64,000 bases of DNA from Citromicrobium bathyomarinum (GCA_001306305.2 CP155577.1:2587501-2651500), one strand, 5' to 3'. Numbered from the stretch's first letter, positions 1-8,740 are shown. Numbers and translations: made by a program. Notes: a model not told the origin generated them from the letters alone.

Positions 1-10
1 TTCTGTACGT

Positions 11-43
11 AAGGGCTGGTGACCGCTTGGTCTCTGGCCCTTT
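11..43. terminator. Imperfect hairpin upstream of the first gene
   Basis: AAGGGC pairs with GCCCTT, and an inner GACC pairs with GGTC. The hairpin could end a gene lying left of the window. No clear T-run follows, so termination is uncertain; it could also be a leader structure of the small gene starting at 81. Confidence 0.3.
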
Positions 44-80
44 CGCTAATCGAGTTTCAATAGAAGGGGTTTAAAGACCT

Positions 81-308
81 ATGAAGTACGGAAAGCTTAC
101 CGCAGCGCTGGCCGGTGCCACGCTCGCCATCACCCCCCTCGCCGTGCAGGCGCAGACCCGCGATGCCGCGCCGGTCGAAAATGAAGACAGCCTCGCCGGT
201 GGCGGTGCCATTGCAGGTATCGCCGCAGCAGCGCTGGTCGGCCTGGTCGTGGTTGCCGTCGTCACTTCGGATGACCGCGACATCAACGAACCGCCGCTGA
301 GCGCCTGA
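81..308 (+). CDS. Small exported or membrane protein, hypothetical
   Basis: This 75-residue protein has a clear signal peptide (lysines at residues 2 and 5, a hydrophobic core, then AVQAQ near residue 25). A short acidic stretch and a glycine/alanine-rich hydrophobic segment follow (about residues 40-62), and the tail is polar. Such small exported proteins with one glycine-rich membrane segment are common in sphingomonads and have no known function. An AAGGGG about 11 bases before the ATG may be the ribosome site. A strong terminator follows directly at 334-361, so it is probably a single-gene unit. I recognise no family. Confidence 0.75.
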   Translation: MKYGKLTAALAGATLAITPLAVQAQTRDAAPVENEDSLAGGGAIAGIAAAALVGLVVVAVVTSDDRDINEPPLSA

Positions 309-333
309 GCCTAACGCACAGGATCGAATACGG

Positions 334-361
334 AAAAGGGGCGCTTCAGCGTCCCTTTTTT
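334..361. terminator. Rho-independent terminator, convergent genes
   Basis: AAAGGGGCGC and GCGTCCCTTT form a stem with a TTCA loop, followed by a T-run on the plus strand and preceded by an A-run, so it can work in both directions. It lies between the small exported protein (+) and the histidine kinase (-). Confidence 0.8.
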
Positions 362-390
362 GTTGCCTAAGTCTTGCTCGCCGCAGCGCA

Positions 391-1836
391 TCAGCTACGC
401 GGAAGCGACAGGCGAACAAGCAGGCCGCCCAGATCCTCGCTCTCCGCCAGGTCGACCGATCCGCCGTAGATTTCCGCCACGTCGCGCACGATGGCGAGGC
501 CGAGTCCAGTGCCCGGTTTCCCGGTATCGAGCCGCGCACCCCGATCGAAAATCTCGACCCGCTTTTCCTCGGGGATGCCCATCCCGTCATCCTCCACCCA
601 GATCACGCAGCGGCGATCGTCCGGCTCGGCATCGATCGTCACGAACACGCTGCCCCCACCATACTTCGCCGCGTTCTCGATCAGGTTGCCGAGGATTTCG
701 TCGAGATCCTGACGCTCGATCGAGACCTGCGCGTCCTTCGATCCGTCGATGTCGAACCGCACGTCGGGATAGAGGCGCTCGATCGCACGACGGACGGCTT
801 CCGCGCTGTCGCGCACCGGGGTCCGCGCATGGCCGACCGCCCGGCGCCCGACCGCGCGGGCACGGGCCAGATGGTGGTCGACATGACGGCGCATCGTGCG
901 CGCCTCGCGGATCACGGTATCGGCAAGATCGGGCGCGTGTGCGGTCGCGGCGTTGTTGACCACGGTCAGCGGAGTCTTGAGTGCATGGGCGAGATTGCCG
1001 GCGTGGGTGCGCGCCTCTTCCGCCTGCCGCTCGGAATGTTCGAGCAGCATGTTCAGCTCCTGCACCAGCGGCTGGACCTCCAGCGGCAGCGGGTCGGTCA
1101 CCCGGTTGCTGCCGCTGGTGCGGATATGCTGGATCGCGGTGCGGATACGGCGCAGCGGGCGCAGGCCGAAATAGGATTGCAGCAGCACCAGCACCATCAG
1201 GCCCAGCCCCAGGATCACGAAGCTGAGCACCAGGATGCGACGGATCCGGTCGATCTGTTCGTCGATCTCGGCCCGCGACTGCGCAACCGCGAAGGTCCAC
1301 ATCGTGTCTCTGCCGGGCAGGGTCGTATCGCGCTGGGCGATCCGTAGCGGCTCCCCGCGGAACTGCCTGCTGTCGTAATAGACCGGCTCGTCCTTCGCCG
1401 ACGTCCTCAGTTCCAGCGCCTCGTCCCACAGCGATCGTGAAGGCAGCACGTCGATATTGTTCAGATCGACCGGCTCGCCCGAGGGGCTGATCTGGTAATA
1501 GAGGCCCGAGTTGGGCTCCATGAACCGCTGATCGCCCATTGGGCGGGTTAGCCAGGGCTCCCCTCCCGGCTGGATCTCCGTCGAAGCGATCAGCGCAGTC
1601 AGGTTGTTGTTGAGCTGGGTGTCGAAATTGTCCTGGACCAGGTTGGTCAGCGTGCGATCCAACGCCAGCCCTCCGCCCAGCAGCAGCACGACGATCCAGA
1701 TCGCGGAGATCGCGATCATGCGCCATGTCAGGCTGCCGGTATGGGGCGCGACGAAATCGCGCGGCGGCTCCTGATAGGCCTCCCCCGCCACCCGATCGGG
1801 CGCACGCGGATCGCGCCTGCCGGAGGGCCGCGTCAA
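391..1836 (-). CDS. PhoQ-like sensor histidine kinase
   Basis: Membrane sensor kinase, 481 residues from the chosen TTG start. It has a first membrane segment, a periplasmic sensor of about 130 residues, a second membrane segment, a HAMP linker, an HisKA box (NLAHALKTP; phospho-accepting His about residue 284), an N box (NLIENAAKYGG) and G boxes (DDGMGIPEE, GTGLGLAIV). The H box and the order of parts fit the PhoQ branch. It lies directly after the response regulator whose stop codon is at 1859, so the pair is one operon. No ATG gives a sensible N-terminus. TTG at 1836 and GTG at 1791 are the candidates; the frame is open further upstream but would overlap the regulator. The signal sensed is unknown. 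Confidence 0.9.
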   Translation of the reverse strand: MTRPSGRRDPRAPDRVAGEAYQEPPRDFVAPHTGSLTWRMIAISAIWIVVLLLGGGLALDRTLTNLVQDNFDTQLNNNLTALIASTEIQPGGEPWLTRPMGDQRFMEPNSGLYYQISPSGEPVDLNNIDVLPSRSLWDEALELRTSAKDEPVYYDSRQFRGEPLRIAQRDTTLPGRDTMWTFAVAQSRAEIDEQIDRIRRILVLSFVILGLGLMVLVLLQSYFGLRPLRRIRTAIQHIRTSGSNRVTDPLPLEVQPLVQELNMLLEHSERQAEEARTHAGNLAHALKTPLTVVNNAATAHAPDLADTVIREARTMRRHVDHHLARARAVGRRAVGHARTPVRDSAEAVRRAIERLYPDVRFDIDGSKDAQVSIERQDLDEILGNLIENAAKYGGGSVFVTIDAEPDDRRCVIWVEDDGMGIPEEKRVEIFDRGARLDTGKPGTGLGLAIVRDVAEIYGGSVDLAESEDLGGLLVRLSLPRS

Positions 1837-1858
1837 CGACCCGGCCGGCGGCGTGCCG

Positions 1859-2536
1859 TTACGCGCGGGGGGCGTCGGCGGGGTCGTCGAGGCTGTAGCC
1901 AAGGCCACGGATCGTTGTGATGACTTCCGCGCCCAGTTTCTTGCGGATGCGGGTGACGAAGACCTCAATCGTATTCGAATCGCGGTCGAAATCCTGATCG
2001 TAGATATGTTCGATCAGTTCGGTGCGGCTGACCACCTTGCCCTTGTGGTGCATGAGGTAGCTCAGCAGCTTGTATTCCTGCGCGGTCAGCTTGACCGGGT
2101 CGCCGCCGCGCGTGACGCGGCCCGAGCGGGTGTCGAGCCGCACGTCGCCGGCAGTCAGTTCGCTGCTCGTATTGCCCGAAGCACGGCGGATCAGCGCGCG
2201 CAGGCGGGCGATCAGCTCCTCGGTCTGGAACGGCTTGGCGAGATAATCGTCAGCGCCCGCGTCCAGCCCGGCAACCTTGTCGGACCAGCTGTCGCGCGCG
2301 GTCAGCACCAGCACGGGGAACCTGCGGCCTTCCTTGCGCCACATGCCGAGCACGGTCAGCCCGTCGATTTCCGGCAGGCCGAGGTCGAGGATCACGGCGT
2401 CGTAATCCTCGGTCGAGCCGAGATAATGGCCGTCTTCGCCATCGGTCGACAGGTCGACCGCATAGCCGTTCTGTTCCAGCGTCGACTTGAGCTGCTGGCC
2501 CAATGTCGGCTCGTCTTCCACGATCAGGATGCGCAT
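1859..2536 (-). CDS. OmpR/PhoP-family response regulator
   Basis: DNA-binding response regulator of 225 residues. The receiver domain begins MRILIVEDEP, with the acid pair at residues 7-8 and the phospho-acceptor Asp at about residue 51 in AVILDLGLP. The C-terminal winged helix carries TIRGLGYSL, typical of OmpR/PhoP proteins. The start is the ATG that opens the receiver strand, not the ATG nine codons upstream. It sits between a PepSY-domain exported protein and its sensor kinase, so it probably responds to an envelope signal. Its targets are unknown. Confidence 0.93.
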   Translation of the reverse strand: MRILIVEDEPTLGQQLKSTLEQNGYAVDLSTDGEDGHYLGSTEDYDAVILDLGLPEIDGLTVLGMWRKEGRRFPVLVLTARDSWSDKVAGLDAGADDYLAKPFQTEELIARLRALIRRASGNTSSELTAGDVRLDTRSGRVTRGGDPVKLTAQEYKLLSYLMHHKGKVVSRTELIEHIYDQDFDRDSNTIEVFVTRIRKKLGAEVITTIRGLGYSLDDPADAPRA

Positions 2537-2640
2537 CGGCGTGTAGTCCTTGTCACTTGGCAAGTATCTTGAACAAGGCCGCTCCTTGAAGCGAATGGCG
2601 CATGATCGTCAACAACAGGGCCTCTTTTTCCGCCGGACGC

Positions 2641-2976
2641 TTAGCGCGCGCGGCTCAGCACGCGGCCCGTGCGGGCATCGATATCGACGAAGGTCACGCG
2701 GCTGTTGCGCATGAACTTGAGGCGATAGGCCATCGCGCCGGGATCGTACGCGGGGCCCAGATATTCGTAGCAATCGCGCCCGCCGCCGCTGTTGGAACAG
2801 ACCGGCGCGTCGAGCGAACGGAACACGATCGCCTCGATCTGGCGCAGCGGCAGCGCCCTGCCCGACTGGGTATCGCGCCGCGCCGCTTCCTGCGCCGGGT
2901 TGCTCTGGGCGAACACGGGCGCAGGTGCGGCGACGAGCGCACATCCAAGAAGGAGCGAGGCGAGGAGCGATTTCAT
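2641..2976 (-). CDS. PepSY-domain exported protein
   Basis: 111-residue protein with an N-terminal signal peptide (MKSLLASLLLG, cleavage near VFAQ). The PepSY-like domain is supported by a final segment ending in VDIDARTGRVL, the usual end of that fold. Two cysteines (in APVCSN and RDCYEY) could form a disulfide in the periplasm. It is the first gene of the PepSY / regulator / kinase operon, 104 bases before the regulator. Small periplasmic PepSY proteins often accompany PhoP/PhoQ-type systems and may tune the sensor or a periplasmic protease; that role is inferred. The ATG at 2976 was preferred because the longer frame places extra charged residues before the signal peptide. Confidence 0.8.
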   Translation of the reverse strand: MKSLLASLLLGCALVAAPAPVFAQSNPAQEAARRDTQSGRALPLRQIEAIVFRSLDAPVCSNSGGGRDCYEYLGPAYDPGAMAYRLKFMRNSRVTFVDIDARTGRVLSRAR

Positions 2977-3072
2977 GATGCGCACAGCGATAGGCGGAAA
3001 CCATTGAATAGCCTGTGAATATGACATGCTACCATCCGTTCAGGTTTCCGCCTCAATTTGTGAACACCCGCC

Positions 3073-3798
3073 TTAATTGACCGCCTCGTAGGTCACGCTG
3101 ACGGTCACCCCGGTTTCCACCATCCCAGCCCGAACCGGCGGCGCACCGCCGATGCGCGATCCGGTCACGCGGATTGCGTCGGCGCTATACTCCCGCGCGG
3201 AACCCTGCACGCTTTCGGAAATCTGCAGAACCCGGACGTTGGAGTACCCGGCGACCCGCGCGTAATCCAGCGCCATGCTGCGCGCACGCTCCAGCGCGCG
3301 CTTGCGGGCTTCGGCCTTGGGGCCGGTATCGTCCGAGACCGAGAAGCTGGGGCCGTTGATATCGTTTGCGCCAGCCTTCACCAGCGCATCGAGCACCGCG
3401 CCGACCTCTTCGGTATCCCGCAGCTTCACGCTGACCTGATTGGATGCCTGATAGCCGCGAAAGACCTGCTGCTGGGTTGGCTGGTCATAATCGAAACGCG
3501 CGCCCAGATTGATCCGGGTGGTCTGAATGTCGCGTTCGGGGATGCCGAGCGATTTCAGCCGGTCTATCACACTCTGCATCTGCGCGGAGTTCTGCGACAG
3601 CGCCTCCTGCGCGGTCTGCGCCTGGGTGGTTACGCCAGCGCTGATGGTGACCGTATCGGGCTCGACCTCAACCTGTTCGTTGACCACCAGTTCGATCACC
3701 GGTCCGGTGGCCTGGACCTGAATTTCGGCAGCGATCGCGGGGCTTGCGGCCAGAGCGGTGGCGGCAAGGACGGTGGGTACGATGGCGGTGCGGATCAT
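3073..3798 (-). CDS. SIMPL-domain (DUF541) periplasmic protein
   Basis: Exported protein of 241 residues with a signal peptide ending around PAIAAE. The rest matches the SIMPL/DUF541 family: a beta-rich start (VEVEPDTVTISAGV), the alternating region DIQTTRINL, then a C-terminal strand ending VSVTYEA. Family members are periplasmic or outer-membrane proteins linked to oxidative stress and signalling, with no fixed biochemical role. The ATG at 3798 has GGAG about seven bases upstream; the ATG at 3804 lies too close to that site. It is transcribed away from the ABC-F gene across about 100 bases. Confidence 0.88.
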   Translation of the reverse strand: MIRTAIVPTVLAATALAASPAIAAEIQVQATGPVIELVVNEQVEVEPDTVTISAGVTTQAQTAQEALSQNSAQMQSVIDRLKSLGIPERDIQTTRINLGARFDYDQPTQQQVFRGYQASNQVSVKLRDTEEVGAVLDALVKAGANDINGPSFSVSDDTGPKAEARKRALERARSMALDYARVAGYSNVRVLQISESVQGSAREYSADAIRVTGSRIGGAPPVRAGMVETGVTVSVTYEAVN

Positions 3799-3899
3799 CG
3801 GCATTCTCCAGACGATTGCTGTTTTCCAGCAGTTACCCGCAAGCATCGGCTCGCGGAAGGCTTGTGAGTTAGCTCTTCGCGCCTTAACTCGCCGCAACA
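3799..3899. promoter_or_regulatory. Divergent promoter region, SIMPL gene / ABC-F gene
   Basis: About 100 bases separate the two divergent starts, so both promoters must lie here or overlap the coding ends. No clear -35/-10 pair or operator was seen. The ABC-F start (ATG at 3900) has no obvious Shine-Dalgarno sequence. Confidence 0.5.
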
Positions 3900-5699
3900 A
3901 TGGCTCAGCCTCCAATTCTTTCCTGGGAAAACCTCGGCCTCCAGCAGGGCGGCCGCTGGCTGTTCGGCGGGCCGAACCAGGATAATATCGATCTGCACAT
4001 CGGCCCGCGCGACCGGCTCGCGCTGATCGGGCGCAACGGCGCGGGCAAGACCACGCTATTCCGGCTGATCGACGACAAGCTCGATGCGGACCAGGGCCAG
4101 CGCAAGGTAAAGCCCGGCACGCGGATCGTGGTGCTGGAGCAGGACCCGGACGTCTCGGCTCATAAAACCCTCATGGACTTCGCGCTCGGGGGCGAGAACC
4201 CGCCCGCCGAACACGAGGTAGAGGCGATCGCGGGCCAGCTCGGCATCGACATGAGCCGCGAGTGCAAGGGCGCGAGCGGGGGCGAGAAGCGTCGCGCCGC
4301 GATTGCCCGCGCGCTGGCGCAGCACCCCGACCTGCTGCTGATGGACGAACCGACCAACCATCTGGATCTGGCCGCGATCGACTGGCTGGAAAGCTGGCTC
4401 GACCGCTATACCGGCGCCTTCGTCGTCATCAGCCACGACCGGACCTTCCTCAAGCGCCTGACCCGCGCGACGCTGTGGCTCGATCGGGGCACGATGCGCC
4501 GCAAGGAGGTCGGCTTCGGCGGGTACGAGGCGTGGGAAGAGCAGGTCTATGCCGAGGAAGCGCGCGCGGCGGAGAAGCTGGACGCAAAGCTGAAGCTGGA
4601 AGCGCACTGGCTCGAACGCGGGGTGACCGCGCGGCGCAAGCGCAACCAGGGCCGGCTGGAGAAGCTGTGGCAGATGCGCGCCCAGCGTGCCTCGATGATC
4701 GACACCACCGGCACCGCCAAGCTGAAGCTGGCGACGGCGGAGGACTTCAAGAGCAAGTCGGTGATCGTCGCCGACCATGTCTCCAAGGCCTATGGCGACC
4801 GCACCATCATCCGCGACTTCAGCTTGCGCATCCAGCGCGGCGACCGGATCGGCATCGTCGGTGCCAATGGTGCGGGCAAGACCACGCTCCTGAAGTTGCT
4901 GACCGGCGAGATCGAGCCCGACAGCGGCACGGTCGACATCGCCAAGACGCTGACCGGCGTGATGATCGACCAGCAGCGCAGCCTGCTGGGCGAAGGCAAG
5001 ACCGTACGGCAAGTGCTGGCCGAGGGTGGCGACTGGATCGACGTGCGGGGCAATCGCAAGCATGTTCAGGGCTACCTCAAGGAATTCCTGTTCGATCCCG
5101 GCATCGTCGATACCAAGGTCGACATCCTCTCGGGCGGCGAACGCTCCCGCCTGCTGCTGGCGCGCGAGTTCGCCCGCGCATCCAACCTGCTGGTGCTGGA
5201 CGAGCCGACCAACGACCTCGACCTCGAAACGCTCGACCTGCTGCAGGAGGTCATCGCGGACTACGAGGGCACCGTGCTGATCGTCAGCCACGATCGCGAC
5301 TTCCTCGACCGAACGGTCACCGTCACGCTCGGCCTCGACGGGTCGGGCAAGGTAGATGTGGTCGCGGGCGGGTATGAGGACTGGGTCGCCAAGCGCCGCC
5401 AGCCCGTCGCAGGCAAGAGCAAGGCACCCGCTAAAGCGAGCCCGCCGCCTGCCCCGCCCCCACCGAAGGCGGACAAGCTCTCCTACAAGGACCAGCGCGA
5501 TTACGAGGCCCTGCCGGCGCGGATCGAGGAGCTGGAGCTCGCCATCGCCCGGGGGGAGGAAATCCTCGCCGATCCGGAGCTGTACACCAAGGACCCGCAG
5601 CGCTTCGCCACGATCATGAAGGGCATCGAGAATGCGCGGAGCGAGAAGGACGAGGCCGAGGAACGCTGGCTGATGCTTGCCGAGCGGGTCGAGGGTTGA
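3900..5699 (+). CDS. uup: ABC-F family ATPase, Uup-like
   Basis: Soluble protein of 599 residues with two ABC nucleotide-binding domains and no membrane segments. Domain 1 has Walker A GRNGAGKT (residues 44-51), signature SGGEKRR and Walker B LLLMDEPTNHLD. Domain 2 has GANGAGKT, signature LSGGERSR and LLVLDEPTNDLD. A proline/alanine-rich linker leads to a C-terminal coiled coil (about residues 530-599), the mark of Uup. ABC-F proteins act on the ribosome, and Uup also affects branched DNA intermediates and transposon excision. The stop codon overlaps the TTG of the glycosylase gene, so the two are probably co-translated. Confidence 0.92.
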   Translation: MAQPPILSWENLGLQQGGRWLFGGPNQDNIDLHIGPRDRLALIGRNGAGKTTLFRLIDDKLDADQGQRKVKPGTRIVVLEQDPDVSAHKTLMDFALGGENPPAEHEVEAIAGQLGIDMSRECKGASGGEKRRAAIARALAQHPDLLLMDEPTNHLDLAAIDWLESWLDRYTGAFVVISHDRTFLKRLTRATLWLDRGTMRRKEVGFGGYEAWEEQVYAEEARAAEKLDAKLKLEAHWLERGVTARRKRNQGRLEKLWQMRAQRASMIDTTGTAKLKLATAEDFKSKSVIVADHVSKAYGDRTIIRDFSLRIQRGDRIGIVGANGAGKTTLLKLLTGEIEPDSGTVDIAKTLTGVMIDQQRSLLGEGKTVRQVLAEGGDWIDVRGNRKHVQGYLKEFLFDPGIVDTKVDILSGGERSRLLLAREFARASNLLVLDEPTNDLDLETLDLLQEVIADYEGTVLIVSHDRDFLDRTVTVTLGLDGSGKVDVVAGGYEDWVAKRRQPVAGKSKAPAKASPPPAPPPPKADKLSYKDQRDYEALPARIEELELAIARGEEILADPELYTKDPQRFATIMKGIENARSEKDEAEERWLMLAERVEG

Positions 5700-6292
5700 G
5701 CACAGAGACGCTGCACGCAGACATCGCCGCCTGCCGGGTGTGCGAGACCGCGCTGGGCTTTGCACCGCGACCGGTGGTCCAGTTCTCTTCCACAAGCCGC
5801 ATCCTCATCATCGGGCAGGCACCGGGCAGCAAGGTCCACGCGAGCGGCATCCCGTGGGACGATGCCAGCGGCGACCGGCTGCGCGAATGGACCGGCCTGA
5901 ACCGCGACCAGATGTACGACGCAGAGCAGGTCGCGCTGGTCCCGATGGGCTTCTGCTACCCCGGCAAGGCGAGTGGCGGCGACCGGCCGCCGCGCCCCGA
6001 ATGCGCCCCGCTGTGGCACGAGCGCGTGCTCGCCGCCCTGCCCGACGACCGCCTGACCCTGCTGGTCGGCAGTTACGCACAGGCGGCCAACCTGCCCGAA
6101 ACGCGCGGCTGGACTATGGCCCGGAGGGTCGAGCACTGGCTGGAAACCGACGGTGCCGCGTTCGATGGTGCGATTCCCCTGCCCCATCCCGCCTGGCGAT
6201 CGACCCTGTTCATGCGCAAGCACCCCTGGTTCGAAGCCGATCTGCTGCCGCGTCTGAGAGCGCGGATCGCCCGTCGGCTCGGGCACGCCTGA
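5696..6292 (+). CDS. Uracil-DNA glycosylase superfamily protein (family-4-like)
   Basis: 198-residue DNA repair enzyme candidate. The first active-site motif is GQAPG (residues 40-44) and the second is around HPAWR near residue 162. Four cysteines at residues 13, 16, 87 and 103 match the spacing expected of the iron-sulfur cluster in family 4/5 uracil-DNA glycosylases. The start is a TTG overlapping the stop of the upstream ABC-F gene by four bases, which suggests translational coupling. The motif 1 residues differ a little from classical family 4 (GEAPG), so substrate range is uncertain. The stop codon lies inside the first copy of a 9-base tandem repeat. Confidence 0.82.
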   Translation: MSTETLHADIAACRVCETALGFAPRPVVQFSSTSRILIIGQAPGSKVHASGIPWDDASGDRLREWTGLNRDQMYDAEQVALVPMGFCYPGKASGGDRPPRPECAPLWHERVLAALPDDRLTLLVGSYAQAANLPETRGWTMARRVEHWLETDGAAFDGAIPLPHPAWRSTLFMRKHPWFEADLLPRLRARIARRLGHA

Positions 6293-6315
6293 CACACCTG
6301 ACACACCTGACACAC
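6289..6315. repeat. Three perfect 9-bp tandem repeats
   Basis: CTGACACAC occurs three times head to tail, starting inside the stop codon of the glycosylase gene. It lies between convergent genes. Its length makes it prone to slippage, but changes would affect only the tail of the glycosylase or the spacer. Confidence 0.85.
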
Positions 6316-6340
6316 AGTCCAGGGACCAAAAAAACGCGCC

Positions 6341-6814
6341 TCACCCGATGCGATAGAAATCGGCCACCCGTTCCAGCGCCAGCCTGAGCACCAGCTTGCC
6401 GGAACGCGCAGGCCAGTGCAGCGCGCGCTCCGCATCGGGCAGGTTCTCGCACGCGCACACCACCCGCCACAGCACGTCCGAGAGGCCGCTGCCTGCCGCC
6501 GCCAGCGCTCCGTCGAAGCGCTCCTTCGCCGCAAGCTGCCGCTCCGTGGGGGAAAGCCCGGCATCGGGCCCGCCCTTGATTCGCACCGGGTCCCACCGCA
6601 TCGTGACCGAGGGACTGAGCTGCGCCTTCTCGTAATCGGCGCGCAGACGCTCGCCCGCATCGAACAGGCGGTCGCTCAGATGTCCCCGCGCGTGCAGCCA
6701 GGTGAGCGGACTTTCGGCGAGATTGACGGTGACAGATCGGCGCCTCGCACTGGGGGCACCGCTGCGGCGCGGCCCTTCGCTGGTCAGTTCACGTTCGGCA
6801 AGTTCGCGTCGCAT
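6341..6814 (-). CDS. DUF6456-domain protein
   Basis: 157 residues. The core (PLTWLHARG, LFDAGERLRADYEKAQL, then DVLWRVVCACENL and LRLALERVADFYRI) matches the DUF6456 family of alphaproteobacteria, which is uncharacterised. The N-terminus is basic and may contact DNA, which is inference. The ATG at 6814 has GGGGAG about ten bases upstream and is preferred to a TTG at 6856. It is convergent with the glycosylase gene and divergent from the XRE regulator, a small region of possibly linked regulatory genes. Confidence 0.75.
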   Translation of the reverse strand: MRRELAERELTSEGPRRSGAPSARRRSVTVNLAESPLTWLHARGHLSDRLFDAGERLRADYEKAQLSPSVTMRWDPVRIKGGPDAGLSPTERQLAAKERFDGALAAAGSGLSDVLWRVVCACENLPDAERALHWPARSGKLVLRLALERVADFYRIG

Positions 6815-6911
6815 GGCAGATAGTCTCCCCGGATTGATCGAGCGACGGCTTGCCAAGCGGGTGCAGGTGTAGGAAAGTGGTTTTTACCGATTTGGTGAAA
6901 GACCCACCCTG

Positions 6912-7484
6912 ATGATAAACCGGATCCGCGATATTCGCCGCCAGAAAGGCTGGACCCTGGCCGATCTGGCGGAGGCCTGCACCCCGCCCACCACAGCGCA
7001 GACCATAGGCCGGCTGGAAACGGGCACACGCAACCTCTCGCTCAAATGGATGGAGCGGATCGGCAGCGCGCTGGGCGTCGATCCCGAAACGCTGGTCCGC
7101 TCGGACAAGGCGGAGCCGGTCGCGGTGGTCGCCGTGCTGGGCGATAACGGCGCGCAGGCGCTGGAGACCCCGCGCGAGGCGATCCTGCCCGAGGTGATGG
7201 GAGCGACGGGCACGCGGATGGTGATGCAGGTCAGGGCAAGCACCGGCGCCTATCGCACCGGCGACCAGCTATGGCTGCGTCAGATCGACCCGGCCAAGGC
7301 GGGCCAGGCGATCAACCGAGACGTGCTGGTACCGCGCCGTGCGGGCCGCTTCGCCTTCGGGCGGCTGGTCGACAGCGAACCGCGCCGGATCGCGCTGTTG
7401 CCCCCCGAACCGGGGCACAAGCAGGTGGTCGTGGAAGACCCGGCGTGGATCGCGGTCGCCGAAACGCTGGTCCGGCCATTGTGA
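6912..7484 (+). CDS. XRE-family helix-turn-helix regulator
   Basis: 190 residues. Residues 1-60 form an XRE-type helix-turn-helix (IRRQKGWTLADLAEAC, then TIGRLETGTRNLSLKW). The C-terminal half is beta-rich and looks like the sensor part of S24/LexA-like regulators, but I see no clear serine-lysine dyad, so self-cleavage is not supported. Its stop overlaps a GTG that could start the glycosyltransferase gene. Targets are unknown; it could control its neighbours or itself. Confidence 0.8.
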   Translation: MINRIRDIRRQKGWTLADLAEACTPPTTAQTIGRLETGTRNLSLKWMERIGSALGVDPETLVRSDKAEPVAVVAVLGDNGAQALETPREAILPEVMGATGTRMVMQVRASTGAYRTGDQLWLRQIDPAKAGQAINRDVLVPRRAGRFAFGRLVDSEPRRIALLPPEPGHKQVVVEDPAWIAVAETLVRPL

Positions 7485-7495
7485 CGGGCACGCGC

Positions 7496-8677
7496 ATGAA
7501 ACGGCTCCTCTCGCTCGCGACGCTGTACCCCAACGCGGCCCGCCCCCGCTTCGGCACTTTTGTGGCCAGTTCGATGCAGGCGCTTGCCGCACGGCCCGAC
7601 TGGGAGGTGACGGTGATCAACCCGATCGGCCTGCCGCCGGTCAGGATGGGCGAATATCGCGCGCTGGAGGAGGCGGCGGTCGACGGGCGCAGCAATGGGC
7701 TCAGCGTATATCGCCCCAGCTTCACCCTGCTGCCCAAGGTCGGCGGACGGCTGAACCCGGCGATGATCGCAAGAGCCGTGCTGCCGCTGGCGCGCGAACT
7801 GCACGCACGGCAGCCCTTCGACTTGATCGATGCGCAGTTCTTCTACCCAGACAGCCCCGCAGCCGCCACGATCGCCCGCGCGCTGGTCCTGCCGCTGGCA
7901 ATCAAGGCACGCGGGGCGGACATTCACTACTGGGGCTCGCGCGGCTTCGGCCGGGCGAAGATGCTCGATGCAGCACGGCAGGCAGACCGGGTGCTCGCGG
8001 TGAGCGAGGCGCTGGCGCAGGATATGGCCGCGCTGGGAATGGATCGGGGCAAGATCGCGATCCACTACACCGGGCTCGACCGCGACCGGTTCCGCCCTCT
8101 GCAGAACGCAGGTCTGCGCCGGATGCTGGGCGAGCGGCTGGGCGTGACCCTGCCCGAAAAAGGACCGCTGATTGCGACGGTCGGCGCGCTGATCGAGCGT
8201 AAGGGGCAGAAGATGGTCGTGCGCGCGCTGGCGCAGCTGCCCGATGCGCAACTGCTGCTGGTCGGCAAGGGCCCTGACGAGCCGCAGCTGCGCGCGCTGG
8301 CAGGCGAGCTGGGCGTAGCTGAGCGGGTCCACTTTTTGGGCCTGCTGGACCACGATCTGCTGCCGCTGGTGCTCTCCGCCGCCGATGCGATGGTGCTGCC
8401 CTCGGCCAGCGAGGGGCTTGCGAATGCATGGGTCGAAGCGCTTGCCTGCGGCACTCCGCTGGTGATCTGCGATGTTGGCGGCGCGCGCGAGCTGGTGCGC
8501 GGTCCGGCCGCAGGGGTGCTGGTGGCACGAAACAGCGATGCGGTGGCTGAGGGTGTGCGGATGATCCTGCGCGATCCGCCTGCGCCGAGGGATACGGCCC
8601 AGATGGTCGAGCGGTTCGGCTGGGCCGAGCACGCAGAGGCGCTCGACGCGATCTATTCGGACATCATCGGGCGCTAG
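7496..8677 (+). CDS. GT4-family glycosyltransferase
   Basis: 393 residues with the GT-B fold of glycosyltransferase family 4. The N-terminal acceptor domain starts LSLATLYPN and includes RFGTFVASSMQ. The C-terminal donor domain has GALIERKGQ, GPDEPQLRAL and the nucleotide-sugar motif PSASEGLANAWVEALACG, with the two conserved glutamates of the EX7E type. It resembles enzymes of exopolysaccharide or teichuronic-acid-like pathways (TuaC type). An alternative GTG at 7481 would overlap the XRE stop. No other sugar genes are nearby, so the product is unknown. A hairpin at 8686-8717 follows. Confidence 0.88.
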   Translation: MKRLLSLATLYPNAARPRFGTFVASSMQALAARPDWEVTVINPIGLPPVRMGEYRALEEAAVDGRSNGLSVYRPSFTLLPKVGGRLNPAMIARAVLPLARELHARQPFDLIDAQFFYPDSPAAATIARALVLPLAIKARGADIHYWGSRGFGRAKMLDAARQADRVLAVSEALAQDMAALGMDRGKIAIHYTGLDRDRFRPLQNAGLRRMLGERLGVTLPEKGPLIATVGALIERKGQKMVVRALAQLPDAQLLLVGKGPDEPQLRALAGELGVAERVHFLGLLDHDLLPLVLSAADAMVLPSASEGLANAWVEALACGTPLVICDVGGARELVRGPAAGVLVARNSDAVAEGVRMILRDPPAPRDTAQMVERFGWAEHAEALDAIYSDIIGR

Positions 8678-8685
8678 AAACAGTA

Positions 8686-8717
8686 AGGCCGCCCGCCCCC
8701 ATCGGGACGAGCGGCCT
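8686..8717. terminator. Convergent terminator hairpin
   Basis: AGGCCGC pairs with GCGGCCT, with further pairing in the C/G-rich loop arms. It lies between the glycosyltransferase (+) and secF (-) stop codons. There is no long T-run. Confidence 0.6.
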
Positions 8718-8740
8718 CAAATTCAGACGTAAGCGGATCG

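Noticed and set aside
4056-5795. 579-residue open frame on the minus strand
   Set aside because: It is the antisense shadow of the ABC-F gene.
6912-7484. XRE regulator considered as a self-cleaving LexA-type repressor
   Set aside because: No serine-lysine pair with the right spacing could be seen in the C-terminal half.
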